Shown in pieces: positions 5,998 to 14,953 of a stretch of DNA of 64,000 bases. The notes beneath the pieces were generated by a model. That model was not told where the DNA came from. It did no database searches and saw only the letters and a program-made list of their open reading frames with translations. The translations under genes and the position numbers were made by a program. Source of the stretch: an uncultured Pelagibacteraceae bacterium (GTDB lineage Bacteria; Pseudomonadota; Alphaproteobacteria; Pelagibacterales; Pelagibacteraceae); contig CACDJC010000002.1 in assembly GCA_902552475.1 (NCBI GenBank), positions 36,483 to 100,482 on the forward strand. Reading direction: 5' to 3'. Each line of letters begins with the position of its first letter. Position 1 is the stretch's first letter.

Positions 5998-6597
5998 TTA
6001 TCTTGATTTTTTTAAAGCGTCTTCTAAATAATCTAATCTATCTTGACCCCAAAAAATTTCGTTATTTAGAACATAAGAAGGCGCACCAAATACATCTTTG
6101 TCAATTGCGTCGTTAGAGTTTTTTTCGTATTCTAATTTAACCTCATCAGTTAATGCTATCTCTTTTAACACATTAAAATTTAAACTTAAATTTTCACAAA
6201 TTTCCTGAAGAGATTTATAATCTGAAATATCTTTTTCTAAAGACCAAAGATATTTTAAGCATTCATTACCAAAATTAAGTTTATTTCCAATTTTATTTGA
6301 GGCTATTACAAATTTTGCTGGTAGATGTGGGTCTTTAGGTGGAAAAAATTTTGGTTGTTTATTAATTGGCAATCCTAATTTATTTGCAATTCTTATTAAT
6401 TCTAAAAGTCTGTATTTTTGTCTAGCGGGATGTCTTTTAGAAATTGGTAATCCACCAGTATTTGGAAAAATATTTCCAACTAAATCAAATGGTTTTTCTA
6501 TAACATCGACTTTATATTTTCTTACCAATTTTTTAAATCTTATCGTTCCTAAATAGGCAAAAGGAGACGTAATACTATAATAATATTCAATTCTCAT
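5998..6597 (-). CDS. DsbA-fold HCCA isomerase-like (kappa GST family) protein
   Basis: Resembles 2-hydroxychromene-2-carboxylate isomerase, a glutathione-dependent thioredoxin-fold enzyme. N-terminal YYYSITSPFAYLG supplies the Ser-Pro (S11-P12) found at the catalytic site, and the C-terminal DVFGAPSYVLNNEIFWGQDRLDYLE is the family signature. Normal length (199 aa), cytoplasmic, no signal peptide. It is first gene of an operon with the LacI regulator. A naphthalene-type substrate is unlikely in such a genome; the real substrate is probably an intermediate of the neighbouring pathway, which is inference. Confidence 0.85.
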   Translation of the reverse strand: MRIEYYYSITSPFAYLGTIRFKKLVRKYKVDVIEKPFDLVGNIFPNTGGLPISKRHPARQKYRLLELIRIANKLGLPINKQPKFFPPKDPHLPAKFVIASNKIGNKLNFGNECLKYLWSLEKDISDYKSLQEICENLSLNFNVLKEIALTDEVKLEYEKNSNDAIDKDVFGAPSYVLNNEIFWGQDRLDYLEDALKKSR

Positions 6598-6797
6598 TTA
6601 AATTAAATATATCTTAACTTAATAAATTTCAATTAACATTATCAAAATTACCTAAATTTACTTTTTTATTTAGTATATTTCAAAACTAACAATTATTTTT
6701 TCAATGAATAAAATTCAAAACATAAAAAAAACTTTTACCAATAGAGAACAATATAAATTAAAACAAATGGTCTATAAAAATTTTTCGAAAATAAAAA

Positions 6798-8060
6798 TTA
6801 GTTTTTTTTGATTGAATTTATTATTATTTCAATACCTTTATTCAGTTCATCATCTGTAATAACCAATGGAGGCATCAAACCAATTACATTACCATTTATT
6901 CCACACTCATAAGTTATTAAACCTTTTTTTAAAGCCTCTAATCTTATTTTTTTTGTCAATTTTTTATCAGGTTTACCATTTGTTTGTATTTCTATACCTT
7001 GCATAGCTCCCAATCCTCTCAATTCTTTGACGCATGAAAATTTGTTTATTTCTTTTTCTCTTTTTTTAAAAATTTTTCCAATTTTTTTTGCTTTTGATAG
7101 TAAATTTTCTTCGTCAAGCGTTTCAATCAATGCACATCCAGCGGCAGCCGCAAATGGATGAATTTGAAATGTTGATGATTGTGTACCAGACGACCATTTA
7201 TTTAAAAAATTATTTTTAGCTACTACCATTCCTGTTGGGATACCTCCACCTATTGCTTTTGACAATATTAAAATATCTGGAGTAACATTAAAGTAATGAT
7301 GTGCAAATAAATTACCTGTTCTTCCAAAACCAGTAAATATTTCATCAAAAATTAAAGGAATATTTTTTTCTTTTGCAATTTTTGCTAAACCCTTAATAAA
7401 TTTTTTTTGAGGTATTCTTACCCCCCCTGATCCTTGCATTGGCTCTAATATAATCCCAGCATATGGACCAGAACCTGTCCAGCTACTATTAATTGTTGAA
7501 CGTGCAATTTTTAAATATGGTTCCACTTCAGACTTTTTCGTTGCGTATGGAAGAAATTGAGTAAGAGGCATATAAGGACCATACTTCGCATTATTTCCAC
7601 CTTTTAAAGAAGACACTGCTAGAGATCCTGATGTTCTTCCATGATACGATCCCCAAAAAGCTAAAAATTGGCTACAACCTGTTTTATATTGTGCTACTTT
7701 AAGAGCCACTTCGGTTGCCTCTGTTCCATTTGTAGCAGGATGAAAATGTGTAAATTCTTTCGGAAATAACTTCCTTAATTTTTTGAAAATTTCAATATGT
7801 GATTTTGTGTGAAAATGAGGTCCAAGATGAGAAATGCCTGTATCAAGTTGTTTTTGTAATGCAAAACTAATTTTTTTGTGACCATGCCCCATAATTGACA
7901 CAGCTGATCCAGTAGCCATATCAATATATTTTTTACCTTTTGTATCAACTAAAGTTGACCCATATCCTTTAATAAATATAGGAGGATTATCCGATAAACT
8001 AAAAGTTTTAGTACCAGTTGATTCTAAATCTTTAAAAATTTTATTAATATTATTTTTCAT
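6798..8060 (-). CDS. Class III (GSA/GABA-type) aminotransferase, copy 1
   Basis: PLP-dependent omega-aminotransferase or aminomutase. Visible motifs: TNGTEATEVALK (about 110-121), GSYHGRT (137-143), EPMQGSGG (206-213), FDEIFTGFGRTG (238-249), and the PLP lysine in LSKAIGGG (K268). Normal length at 420 aa. It shares unusual stretches (GPHF.T.SHI, G.QSSTFQ, GLIT.ECG, VIGL.PPL) with the aminotransferase at 16.7 kb, so the two are paralogues flanking the same transporter. The exact amino donor is not readable. A 200-base AT-rich spacer (6598-6797) separates it from the isomerase-like gene; nothing convincing was seen there. Confidence 0.88.
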   Translation of the reverse strand: MKNNINKIFKDLESTGTKTFSLSDNPPIFIKGYGSTLVDTKGKKYIDMATGSAVSIMGHGHKKISFALQKQLDTGISHLGPHFHTKSHIEIFKKLRKLFPKEFTHFHPATNGTEATEVALKVAQYKTGCSQFLAFWGSYHGRTSGSLAVSSLKGGNNAKYGPYMPLTQFLPYATKKSEVEPYLKIARSTINSSWTGSGPYAGIILEPMQGSGGVRIPQKKFIKGLAKIAKEKNIPLIFDEIFTGFGRTGNLFAHHYFNVTPDILILSKAIGGGIPTGMVVAKNNFLNKWSSGTQSSTFQIHPFAAAAGCALIETLDEENLLSKAKKIGKIFKKREKEINKFSCVKELRGLGAMQGIEIQTNGKPDKKLTKKIRLEALKKGLITYECGINGNVIGLMPPLVITDDELNKGIEIIINSIKKN

Positions 8061-8101
8061 TTTAATTATAATTTTTTGTATTTATTAAGATTTAAAAATT
8101 A

Positions 8102-9070
8102 CTAAATTAATAAATCAGTATTTTTTAAAACTAGTTTTCCATCTAATTCTAAACTAGCATTTGTAACTATCGTATCATAATGTGCAGCAGCTAAAACTGT
8201 TCCTCCAATATATAGACTTGTTCCTAGAGCTAGTTGGATAGCACCAAAAACACTTTCATCACTCGACATTGTTCCATCGACAGAACACTCTGGGTTCATA
8301 CCAACACCCAATTCACCCAAATTATAAACTTTATCATCATTAAAACTTTTAAGCAAATTTCTAAAAGCGTCTGCTTCTTTTCCACCATTAATTTCTGTAG
8401 CTAGCCCGTCTTTTATTTTGATTTCTATATTTTTTTCTTTAATAAGGCAAAGTCCAGGCACGCTAGTGTTTACCATTATAGTACCATTCGCTGTTCCCTC
8501 AACAGGAGCTAAACTGGACTCTAAGCAATAACCAGCTGAAACATCGATAGAATTACCATAACCTGTTAATGCTCTTCCATTTCTACCTTTTATGCTCATT
8601 TCAATATCAGTTCCATCTTCAGTATGAACGCGTGCTCTGTCTGCATCAGTAAGTGCTTGAGCGAGTTTCTCAATTTGAGGTTTTGTTTTTTCAAAATCAC
8701 AATTCCATCCATTGGCTAAAAAAAAATTATCGAGATGTGACTCTGGCAAAGCTATAACATGCACACCTTCATTTTGAGCATCTTTTCTTGCTTTAGTATG
8801 AGTAATGTTACCTTTTGTTAAACCAATAACTAAATCAACTAACTTCATTTCTTCAGCAATTTTTTCAGATAATTCAGATCCATGTGACTTAGCTGTTTCA
8901 ATCTGTATATGTTTATAAGTACATTTTGAGTCTTCTAAAGATGAGATTAAGTATTCTCTATTTTTTTCAGTTTCCTGATCGGTTAAGAGAAGAACTTTTG
9001 AGGTTTTTTCTACTTTACCTAATATTTCTACAACTTTTTTTGCATTATTTAATTTTTTATCTTCGCTCAT
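8102..9070 (-). CDS. M29 peptidase/NicX-like metalloenzyme
   Basis: Belongs to the superfamily of thermophilic M29 aminopeptidases that also contains NicX, the 2,5-dihydroxypyridine 5,6-dioxygenase. The C-terminal half has PVEGTANG (Glu191), LGELGVGMNPE (Glu253) and AAAHYD (His297 and Asp299), which correspond in order to the metal-binding positions of that superfamily. Length (322 aa) is closer to NicX than to the ~400-aa peptidases. It is read divergently from the LIV transporter and is upstream of the aminotransferase with a 41-base gap. A ring-opening dioxygenase or a hydrolase are both possible. Confidence 0.75.
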   Translation of the reverse strand: MSEDKKLNNAKKVVEILGKVEKTSKVLLLTDQETEKNREYLISSLEDSKCTYKHIQIETAKSHGSELSEKIAEEMKLVDLVIGLTKGNITHTKARKDAQNEGVHVIALPESHLDNFFLANGWNCDFEKTKPQIEKLAQALTDADRARVHTEDGTDIEMSIKGRNGRALTGYGNSIDVSAGYCLESSLAPVEGTANGTIMVNTSVPGLCLIKEKNIEIKIKDGLATEINGGKEADAFRNLLKSFNDDKVYNLGELGVGMNPECSVDGTMSSDESVFGAIQLALGTSLYIGGTVLAAAHYDTIVTNASLELDGKLVLKNTDLLI

Positions 9071-9133
9071 AAAAATAATTTAAATTAAAAAATTTTAAAT
9101 TCAAAGCGTTATGTTTATACCTCAACTAAAAAG

Positions 9134-9196
9134 TGAAAATAATAGCAATTTTATGAAAACGATAGCATTTTTAAATGAAAACGATAGCAATTTTTT
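9134..9196. promoter_or_regulatory. Three phased operator-like boxes between divergent genes
   Basis: Three direct copies of TGAAAAYGATAGCATTTT-type boxes begin at 9134 (TGAAAATAATAGCAATTT), 9154 (TGAAAACGATAGCATTTT) and 9176 (TGAAAACGATAGCAATTT). Spacing is 20 and 22 bases, close to two helical turns. The central box is an imperfect dyad (AAAACGATAGCATTTT). They lie in the 172-base divergent promoter region of the NicX-like gene and the LIV operon, well placed to bind the LacI-type regulator, which is inference. Confidence 0.55.
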
Positions 9197-9242
9197 ATTG
9201 TAGGTGATATATTGAAAGAAAAAATATAGAGGGGATAATATA

Positions 9243-10415
9243 ATGAAAATATATAAATCAACACTTAGATTATTAAGTTTAATAGTCTTATTATTTTCTT
9301 TTGTTTCTACTCAATCAATAGCCAATGAGGGTGTAACAAAAGATAAAATAGTAATCGGAGGAATAGGAGCTCTTTCAGGGCCATACTATCTTTACGGTGA
9401 ATTAGTTCTTAATGGAGCAGAAGCTGTTTTCAAAGAAGCAGGCGCTATAAATGGTAGAACAATTGAACTGCAAAAAGAAGATAGCATGTGTAAGGGAGAA
9501 GGCTCTATAGCAGCTGCAAAAAAAGTTATTGCTGAACATAATCCATTAATGTTAGTTGGCTTTGGATGTTCAAATGCCACTCTTGCATCCCAATCAATAG
9601 TGTTAGAAGCTGGAATACCATCAATAGTGGCTGGAGCTACTAATGACAAAATAACAACTCCAAACAATGGACTTTATTTTAGGGTAGTTATGAAAGCTTC
9701 TGAGGAAGGTGCAATGCAGGCTAATTTTGTAAGTACAATTCCAAATGTTAAAAAAGTTGCTGTAGTAACCCAAAAAGATGCTTGGGGAACTGCAAAATGG
9801 GAAGGTTTTATGTCTGCAGCGAAGTCTAAAGGATTGGATGTTGTTGCTGTTGAGGAAATGACATTAGATACACCAGATGCTACAGCTCAAGCTTTGAGAA
9901 TGAAAAATGCTAATCCTGATGCTATAGTTACAATTTTGTATCCAAAACCAACAATTGTTTTTTTAAGATCTGCGCATCAATTAGGTCTTACGAAATTGCC
10001 TACAATTGGTCATACATCAGTTAGTGACGTGAAAGATCTAGCTGGTAAAGTTAATTTGCCAGGAGCTTTAGATAACTTTTATACGATTTCATTAACTTCT
10101 TTTACACCGGGAGAACCTGAAGCAGCTAAAACAACTGCAATGCTTAAAAAACATTTGCCTAATGAAGAGTTAACGCAATATCATTTATGGGGAGTTGCAG
10201 CAGGAGAACTTATTGTAGATGCGCTTAAAAGAGCAGGAAAAGATTTAACAAGACAAAAAATGGTTGATACTCTTAGATCAACAAGTTCTTTCAAGGCATC
10301 TCCATATCCAGCTCCATTGTCATTTTCGAAAACTGACCATGACGGATATGAAATGGGTCTATTTACCAAATTGAAAGATGGCAAAGTAGTAAAAATTGGA
10401 ACTTCTTACAAATAA
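9243..10415 (+). CDS. LIV-type ABC transporter substrate-binding protein
   Basis: Periplasmic receptor of a branched-chain amino acid/amide family (HAAT) importer. Sec signal peptide about residues 1-27 (cut after SIA), followed by the Leu/Ile/Val-binding fold: IVIGGIGALSGPYYLYGE, LVGFGCSNATLASQSI, then VAVVTQKDAWGTAKWEGF. Typical length at 390 aa. A GAGGGG sequence lies upstream of the ATG. It is first gene of the transporter operon, with 21 bases to the permease. The ligand is unknown; association with aminotransferases suggests an amino-compound. Confidence 0.92.
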   Translation: MKIYKSTLRLLSLIVLLFSFVSTQSIANEGVTKDKIVIGGIGALSGPYYLYGELVLNGAEAVFKEAGAINGRTIELQKEDSMCKGEGSIAAAKKVIAEHNPLMLVGFGCSNATLASQSIVLEAGIPSIVAGATNDKITTPNNGLYFRVVMKASEEGAMQANFVSTIPNVKKVAVVTQKDAWGTAKWEGFMSAAKSKGLDVVAVEEMTLDTPDATAQALRMKNANPDAIVTILYPKPTIVFLRSAHQLGLTKLPTIGHTSVSDVKDLAGKVNLPGALDNFYTISLTSFTPGEPEAAKTTAMLKKHLPNEELTQYHLWGVAAGELIVDALKRAGKDLTRQKMVDTLRSTSSFKASPYPAPLSFSKTDHDGYEMGLFTKLKDGKVVKIGTSYK

Positions 10416-10436
10416 AAAAGTTGTAAGGTTTCAAAG

Positions 10437-11318
10437 ATGCTAGATACTAGTATATTGCTCGTCAACGGTATTGCTGTTGGCGGGCTTTATTCTTTATTGG
10501 CAATGGGTCTTGTTATAGTATTTAAAGGCTCAGGCATAGTTAATTTTGCACACGGTGCTCTTTTTACAATTTCAGCATATGCTGCTCATACATTATTAAA
10601 TTTAGGATTTTCTTATTTTTTATCAATTTTATTTGCAATTATCATTACTACACTTATTGGAATGATTATTGAAAGGACAGCTTTTAGACCATTAATAAAA
10701 ACAGCAGATCCACTAATTTTTAAAGGTGCTACTGTTGCTTGCGCTTTTATAATTATAGGACTAATAAGATGGAGATTTGGGGGATTAGGAGATTACTTAT
10801 CGCTTCCGCCACTTTTTTCATTTTCTCCAATTATTGTTGGACAATTTATAATTCCTAGTCAGCAATTAATTATAATAATTTGTGTAACTTTAATTATGTT
10901 TATTTTTGGCGCCTTTTTTACTTATTCTGGTCCAGGAAGGCTAATGCAAGCGGTTGCTGAAGACTCTGAGGCTGCAAAGGTAGTTGGTATAAATGTTGAT
11001 ATAATATTTTTATGGATTTGGGGCGCCGGAAGTTGTTTAGGTGCACTTGCTGGAGTGCTGATGGCTCCAGTAACATTAATATTCCCAGATATGGGTCTAA
11101 TTATGTTAATTAAAGCTGTAGCAGCAGCAGTTGTTGGAGGATTTGATAGACTTTCAGGTGCCGTAGCTGGCGGACTTTTATTAGGGCTAAGTGAAGTTTG
11201 TTTTGGTTATTTTGTTGGAACTCAATATCAAGACGTAATTGGTTTTATTGTAATAATATTTATTCTCACATTTATGCCAAGAGGACTTTTTGGTTCTAAG
11301 AATTTATCAAGAGTATGA
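10437..11318 (+). CDS. LIV-type ABC transporter permease (LivH type)
   Basis: Inner-membrane permease. Eight or so hydrophobic helices, starting LLVNGIAVGGLYSLLAMGLVIVFKGSGIVNFAHG, the classical LivH N-terminus, and with the EDSEAAKVVGINVD coupling segment (residues about 178-191) that contacts the ATPase. 293 aa, normal. Its stop overlaps the start of the fused permease-ATPase gene by four bases (ATGA). Confidence 0.92.
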   Translation: MLDTSILLVNGIAVGGLYSLLAMGLVIVFKGSGIVNFAHGALFTISAYAAHTLLNLGFSYFLSILFAIIITTLIGMIIERTAFRPLIKTADPLIFKGATVACAFIIIGLIRWRFGGLGDYLSLPPLFSFSPIIVGQFIIPSQQLIIIICVTLIMFIFGAFFTYSGPGRLMQAVAEDSEAAKVVGINVDIIFLWIWGAGSCLGALAGVLMAPVTLIFPDMGLIMLIKAVAAAVVGGFDRLSGAVAGGLLLGLSEVCFGYFVGTQYQDVIGFIVIIFILTFMPRGLFGSKNLSRV

Positions 11319-13114
11319 AACTTAGTGCTCCAGTAGGATTAAAACTTCATAGATATATTTATATTATTTTAGCAATTTTTTCATTTTTTATTCCTTTTTG
11401 GGCTAATCAATATATTTTACATGTAGCAACAATAACATTTATTCACATTTTATTAGCTGTAAGTTTAAATTTTGTCATGGGATTTGCAGGTCAATTAACT
11501 TTAGCTCATGTTGCGGTGTATGGTTTTGGAGCATACGCAACTGCTAACTTTTATATTGTACTAAAATTCCCATATATTATTTCAATTTTCTGTGGAGCTA
11601 TATTTGCTTCATTAATAGGAATTTTTCTAGGATTTCTATCAAGCCGATTGAAACAGTTTTATTTTGGGATTGCGACCTTATCTTTTACTATGCTCTCCCA
11701 TTGGTTTTTTGTTCATGGCGGCGATATAACCAGAGGTGCAAGTGGATGGTTTATTCCAAAACCAGAATTTGGATTCATCTCAAGTCACAATGGAATTTTT
11801 TATCTTTCATTACTTCTTGCTTTTTTTGTTTTATGGTTTGGATCCAATATTGCTGCAGGACCTTTCGGAAGAAGATTGGGAGCGTTAGCTGATATTGAAA
11901 ATGCTTGTGGAAATTTAGGAATAGATACAAAAAAACTAAAATATGAGGTGTTTATTATTTCTAGTTTTATTGCTGGGCTCGCTGGAGGTTTGTTAATGGG
12001 CATTTTAGGATTTGCTGATCCCGAAAGTTTTCATTTTGTTAATATGATAGTTCAATTTTTAATGGTAATCTTGGGTGGTCTTAATTCTATATTTGGTGGT
12101 TTAATTGGAGCTATTACTCTAACAGGATTATGGGAATGGGTTAGAGAATTTGAAGGATTATGGGAAATCGTTTTAGGAGCAATTTTATTATTATTAATGA
12201 TTTTAGCGCCGTATGGACTTTATGGATTTTTGATTAAAATACTTCCTCAATGGAGAGAACCAAGGCACGCAATAAATACATTAAATGTAAATACACTAAT
12301 ACCAGAGAAAATAAATAATATTGAAAATAATAAAAAAATTTCAGAAAGTTCAATAATTATAGAAAATGTTTCTAAAAATTTTGGAGGTGTAAAAGCTCTT
12401 AATGAAATTAATTTAGAAATAAAAGAAGGAGAAATTCATGCAATAATTGGTCCAAATGGCTCAGGAAAATCAACATTTGTTGATGTTTTATCTGGAGCAG
12501 TTTTTTTTGACTCAGGCACTATTGATATCTTTGGTAAAAAAACTAACAACCTAAAATCTCATGAAATTGCAAAATTAGGTGTTTCAAGAACTTTTCAAAA
12601 TTTTAGAATATCTTCAAGATTAAATGTTTTAGAAAACGTTCTTTTAGGCTCAAATATTCGTCAACAGCATGAGAGTGGGGCTATAATTAGATCTAAGAAA
12701 TTTTTAAATGAGGAAAAAATTTTAATTGAAGAGGCTCTAGCTGCATTAGAATTTGTAGGCATGATAGATTTTATTAATTCAAAAGGAAATGAATTATCGG
12801 GTGGTCAAATGAGGTTAGTTGAGCTTGCTAGAGGTATAATGTCAAAACCAAAAATAATGTTATTAGACGAACCTGCCGCAGGACTTAGTTTAAAACACGT
12901 TGAAACCGCAGCAAAAGTTATAAAAAAACTTAGAGATGAGTTAGGTGTTACAGTTATTTTAGTAGAACATGTCTTAAGATTAGTAATGGATTTATCTGAT
13001 AAAGTAACTGTTTTGAATTCAGGAAAAATAATAGCCTCAGGTTCACCGATAGAAGTTAAAGATATGTCTGTTGTGAAAGAAGCCTATTTAGGTAAAAGAA
13101 AAAATGTAATTTAA
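11315..13114 (+). CDS. Fused LIV permease-ATPase (LivM-LivG)
   Basis: One 599-aa protein with two transporter parts. Residues about 1-310 are a LivM permease (VSLNFVMGFAGQLTLAHVA, GACGNLGI-like coupling segment DIENACGNLGIDT). Residues 311-345 are a polar Asn-rich linker. Residues about 346-599 are a LivG ATPase: Walker A GPNGSGKST (near 380), signature LSGGQMRLVELARG, Walker B IMLLDEPAAGLS, H-loop VILVEH. No internal stop or frameshift is visible, so the fusion is real in this sequence. Such fusions are known in the HAAT family. The partner LivH and LivF are separate. Confidence 0.93.
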   Translation: MKLSAPVGLKLHRYIYIILAIFSFFIPFWANQYILHVATITFIHILLAVSLNFVMGFAGQLTLAHVAVYGFGAYATANFYIVLKFPYIISIFCGAIFASLIGIFLGFLSSRLKQFYFGIATLSFTMLSHWFFVHGGDITRGASGWFIPKPEFGFISSHNGIFYLSLLLAFFVLWFGSNIAAGPFGRRLGALADIENACGNLGIDTKKLKYEVFIISSFIAGLAGGLLMGILGFADPESFHFVNMIVQFLMVILGGLNSIFGGLIGAITLTGLWEWVREFEGLWEIVLGAILLLLMILAPYGLYGFLIKILPQWREPRHAINTLNVNTLIPEKINNIENNKKISESSIIIENVSKNFGGVKALNEINLEIKEGEIHAIIGPNGSGKSTFVDVLSGAVFFDSGTIDIFGKKTNNLKSHEIAKLGVSRTFQNFRISSRLNVLENVLLGSNIRQQHESGAIIRSKKFLNEEKILIEEALAALEFVGMIDFINSKGNELSGGQMRLVELARGIMSKPKIMLLDEPAAGLSLKHVETAAKVIKKLRDELGVTVILVEHVLRLVMDLSDKVTVLNSGKIIASGSPIEVKDMSVVKEAYLGKRKNVI

Positions 13115-13121
13115 AAAATTT

Positions 13122-13832
13122 ATGTCTTTAGAATTTAATGATTTGTATTTAGGATATGGAAACTCACTTGTAGTGCAGGGTGTTTCTATGACTTTAAATG
13201 ATGGTGATAGAATTTGTCTTTTAGGCGGAAATGGATCTGGAAAAAGCACTTTAATAAAAGGGTTATTTGGATTAGTTGAATTAAGAAAAGGATCAATTAA
13301 GTTTCAAAATAAAGAAATAGGTAAACTTAAAGCTCATGAAAGATTTCATTTAGGAATTGCTTATGTTCCTCAGAATAGAAAACTTTTTGCTAACAAATCT
13401 GTTTTAGAAAACCTTCAACTGGCTTGTTTGAGTAGCGGAATGTCAAAGGAAAAAATTGAAAAAAGACAACAAAGGGTAATTTCATCCCTTCCTCGTCTAT
13501 CAGAAAAATTAAATTCACAATGTGGTCTTTTAAGTGGTGGGGAACAACAAATGGTAGCAATTGGAAGAGCTTTAATGTGTGAACCAAAAGTTTTACTTTT
13601 AGATGAGCCATCAGCTGGATTAGCCCCTGTTTGGATAGACATTTTATACGATGTTATTGAGTCAACTATTAAAGAATATAAATATTCAATGTTATTAGTT
13701 GAACAAAATGTACAAGTTGGTTTGGACTTAACGGATACAGCAAATATTTTAGCAAATGGGATTTTTGTAAAAACTGAAAAAAGTTTAAAGTTGATAAATG
13801 ACAAAGATTTAATTAAAACTTATTTAGGATAA
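13122..13832 (+). CDS. LIV-type ABC transporter ATPase (LivF type)
   Basis: Second nucleotide-binding subunit. Walker A GGNGSGKST (residues about 33-41), Q-loop VPQNRKLF, signature LSGGEQQMVAIGRAL, Walker B VLLLDEPSAGLAP, H-loop MLLVEQN. 236 aa, normal for LivF. Seven bases after the fused gene; completes the importer. The minus-strand ORFs across it are shadows. Confidence 0.92.
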   Translation: MSLEFNDLYLGYGNSLVVQGVSMTLNDGDRICLLGGNGSGKSTLIKGLFGLVELRKGSIKFQNKEIGKLKAHERFHLGIAYVPQNRKLFANKSVLENLQLACLSSGMSKEKIEKRQQRVISSLPRLSEKLNSQCGLLSGGEQQMVAIGRALMCEPKVLLLDEPSAGLAPVWIDILYDVIESTIKEYKYSMLLVEQNVQVGLDLTDTANILANGIFVKTEKSLKLINDKDLIKTYLG

Positions 13833-13851
13833 CTAATTAGAATCATATCTG

Positions 13852-14946
13852 ATGTTTAGAAAATCAATTACTTTATCATTACAAGATGAAATTAATTTTT
13901 TAAAAAAAAGAAAAAAATTTGCAATTTCTCTTAGCAACCCATCGTTTGAAAAAAAAAATCTAAGAAATTTTAATTTAGAAAATTTTAATGTCCAAAAATC
14001 TTTATCTGGTGAAGAAAAATTAATAGAATTGGCAAAAAAAAATTTACTAAGACAATGGATCATAAAAAAACCAAAAGAAAATGATATTATTATAACTAAT
14101 GGAGCAAAAGCAGCTTTGTATTGTGTATTTAAGGTAATTGCTAATAGGCAAAAAAAAAATAATTTTGGTATAGTAAATCCTAATTGGCCGACTTACATTG
14201 ACTTAATAAAAATATCAGGAGCAATTCCAGTATTTTTCAATACAAAAATAGAAAATAAATATGAAATTAATATAGCGACTTTAGAAAAATTTATAAAACA
14301 AAAAAAATTACGAATTTTGGTGATTTCAAATCCAAACAATCCTTCAGGAAAGATTTATAATCATCAAATTATAAAAAAAATTATCAATATTTGTGAAAAA
14401 AATAGATGTTACTTAGTATTAGACGAGAGTTTTTCTTCGCATGTTTTTGAAAAGAAGTTTACGCAAAACAAAAAGGATTACAAAAGCAAATATTTGATAA
14501 TAATAAATTCATTTTCTAAAAATTACCATCTTCAAGGCCTTAGATTAGGAGTTGTTCTTGCAAAAAAAAAATTAGTTGAGGAATTTTCCAATTTGCATAT
14601 AGCAATCAATGGCGCCCCAAACAATATATCGCAAAATTTAATAATAAATCATAATAAGGCACTACTGAAAACTAAAGATATTAAAAATAAAATGAAATTT
14701 GTAACAGATTTTCTTTTTTCAAAAGGAGTAGATTTTTATAAACCAGAGGGTTCATTTTATATTTTTCCAAAAATTTTAAACAAAAAAAACTTTAAAAATT
14801 TATCAAAAAAATATGGTTTATTTTATATAGGTGGAGAAAATTTTGGAAGCAAAATCTATAAAGATCATTATAGATTTTGTTTTGAAAAAAACATAAATGA
14901 ACTAAAAAAAATTATTCAAATTATGAATAAAAATAAAATATACTAA
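13852..14946 (+). CDS. Class I/II aminotransferase (HisC-like fold)
   Basis: PLP enzyme of fold type I. NPNNPSG (160-166), YLVLDESFSSH (187-197) and SFSKNYHLQGLRLG with PLP-binding K223 are all present, as is an arginine near the C-terminus in YRFCFE. The sequence is shorter (364 aa) and more lysine/asparagine-rich than typical HisC; a biosynthetic histidine role is not supported by context. Its place after the transporter and before an aldehyde dehydrogenase suggests transamination or decarboxylation of the imported compound or its product. Confidence 0.85.
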   Translation: MFRKSITLSLQDEINFLKKRKKFAISLSNPSFEKKNLRNFNLENFNVQKSLSGEEKLIELAKKNLLRQWIIKKPKENDIIITNGAKAALYCVFKVIANRQKKNNFGIVNPNWPTYIDLIKISGAIPVFFNTKIENKYEINIATLEKFIKQKKLRILVISNPNNPSGKIYNHQIIKKIINICEKNRCYLVLDESFSSHVFEKKFTQNKKDYKSKYLIIINSFSKNYHLQGLRLGVVLAKKKLVEEFSNLHIAINGAPNNISQNLIINHNKALLKTKDIKNKMKFVTDFLFSKGVDFYKPEGSFYIFPKILNKKNFKNLSKKYGLFYIGGENFGSKIYKDHYRFCFEKNINELKKIIQIMNKNKIY

Positions 14947-14953
14947 ATAATAA

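Noticed and set aside
6704-6811. 35-codon plus-strand ORF (MNKIQNIKKTFTNREQYKLK...) in the spacer before the first class III aminotransferase gene end
   Set aside because: No clear ribosome binding site; overlaps the 3' end of a convergent gene; composition is that of random AT-rich DNA. Kept only as a remote possibility.
13852-14946. Calling the class I/II aminotransferase hisC
   Set aside because: The fold and motifs fit, but no histidine genes are nearby and the catabolic context points elsewhere; only the family is claimed.
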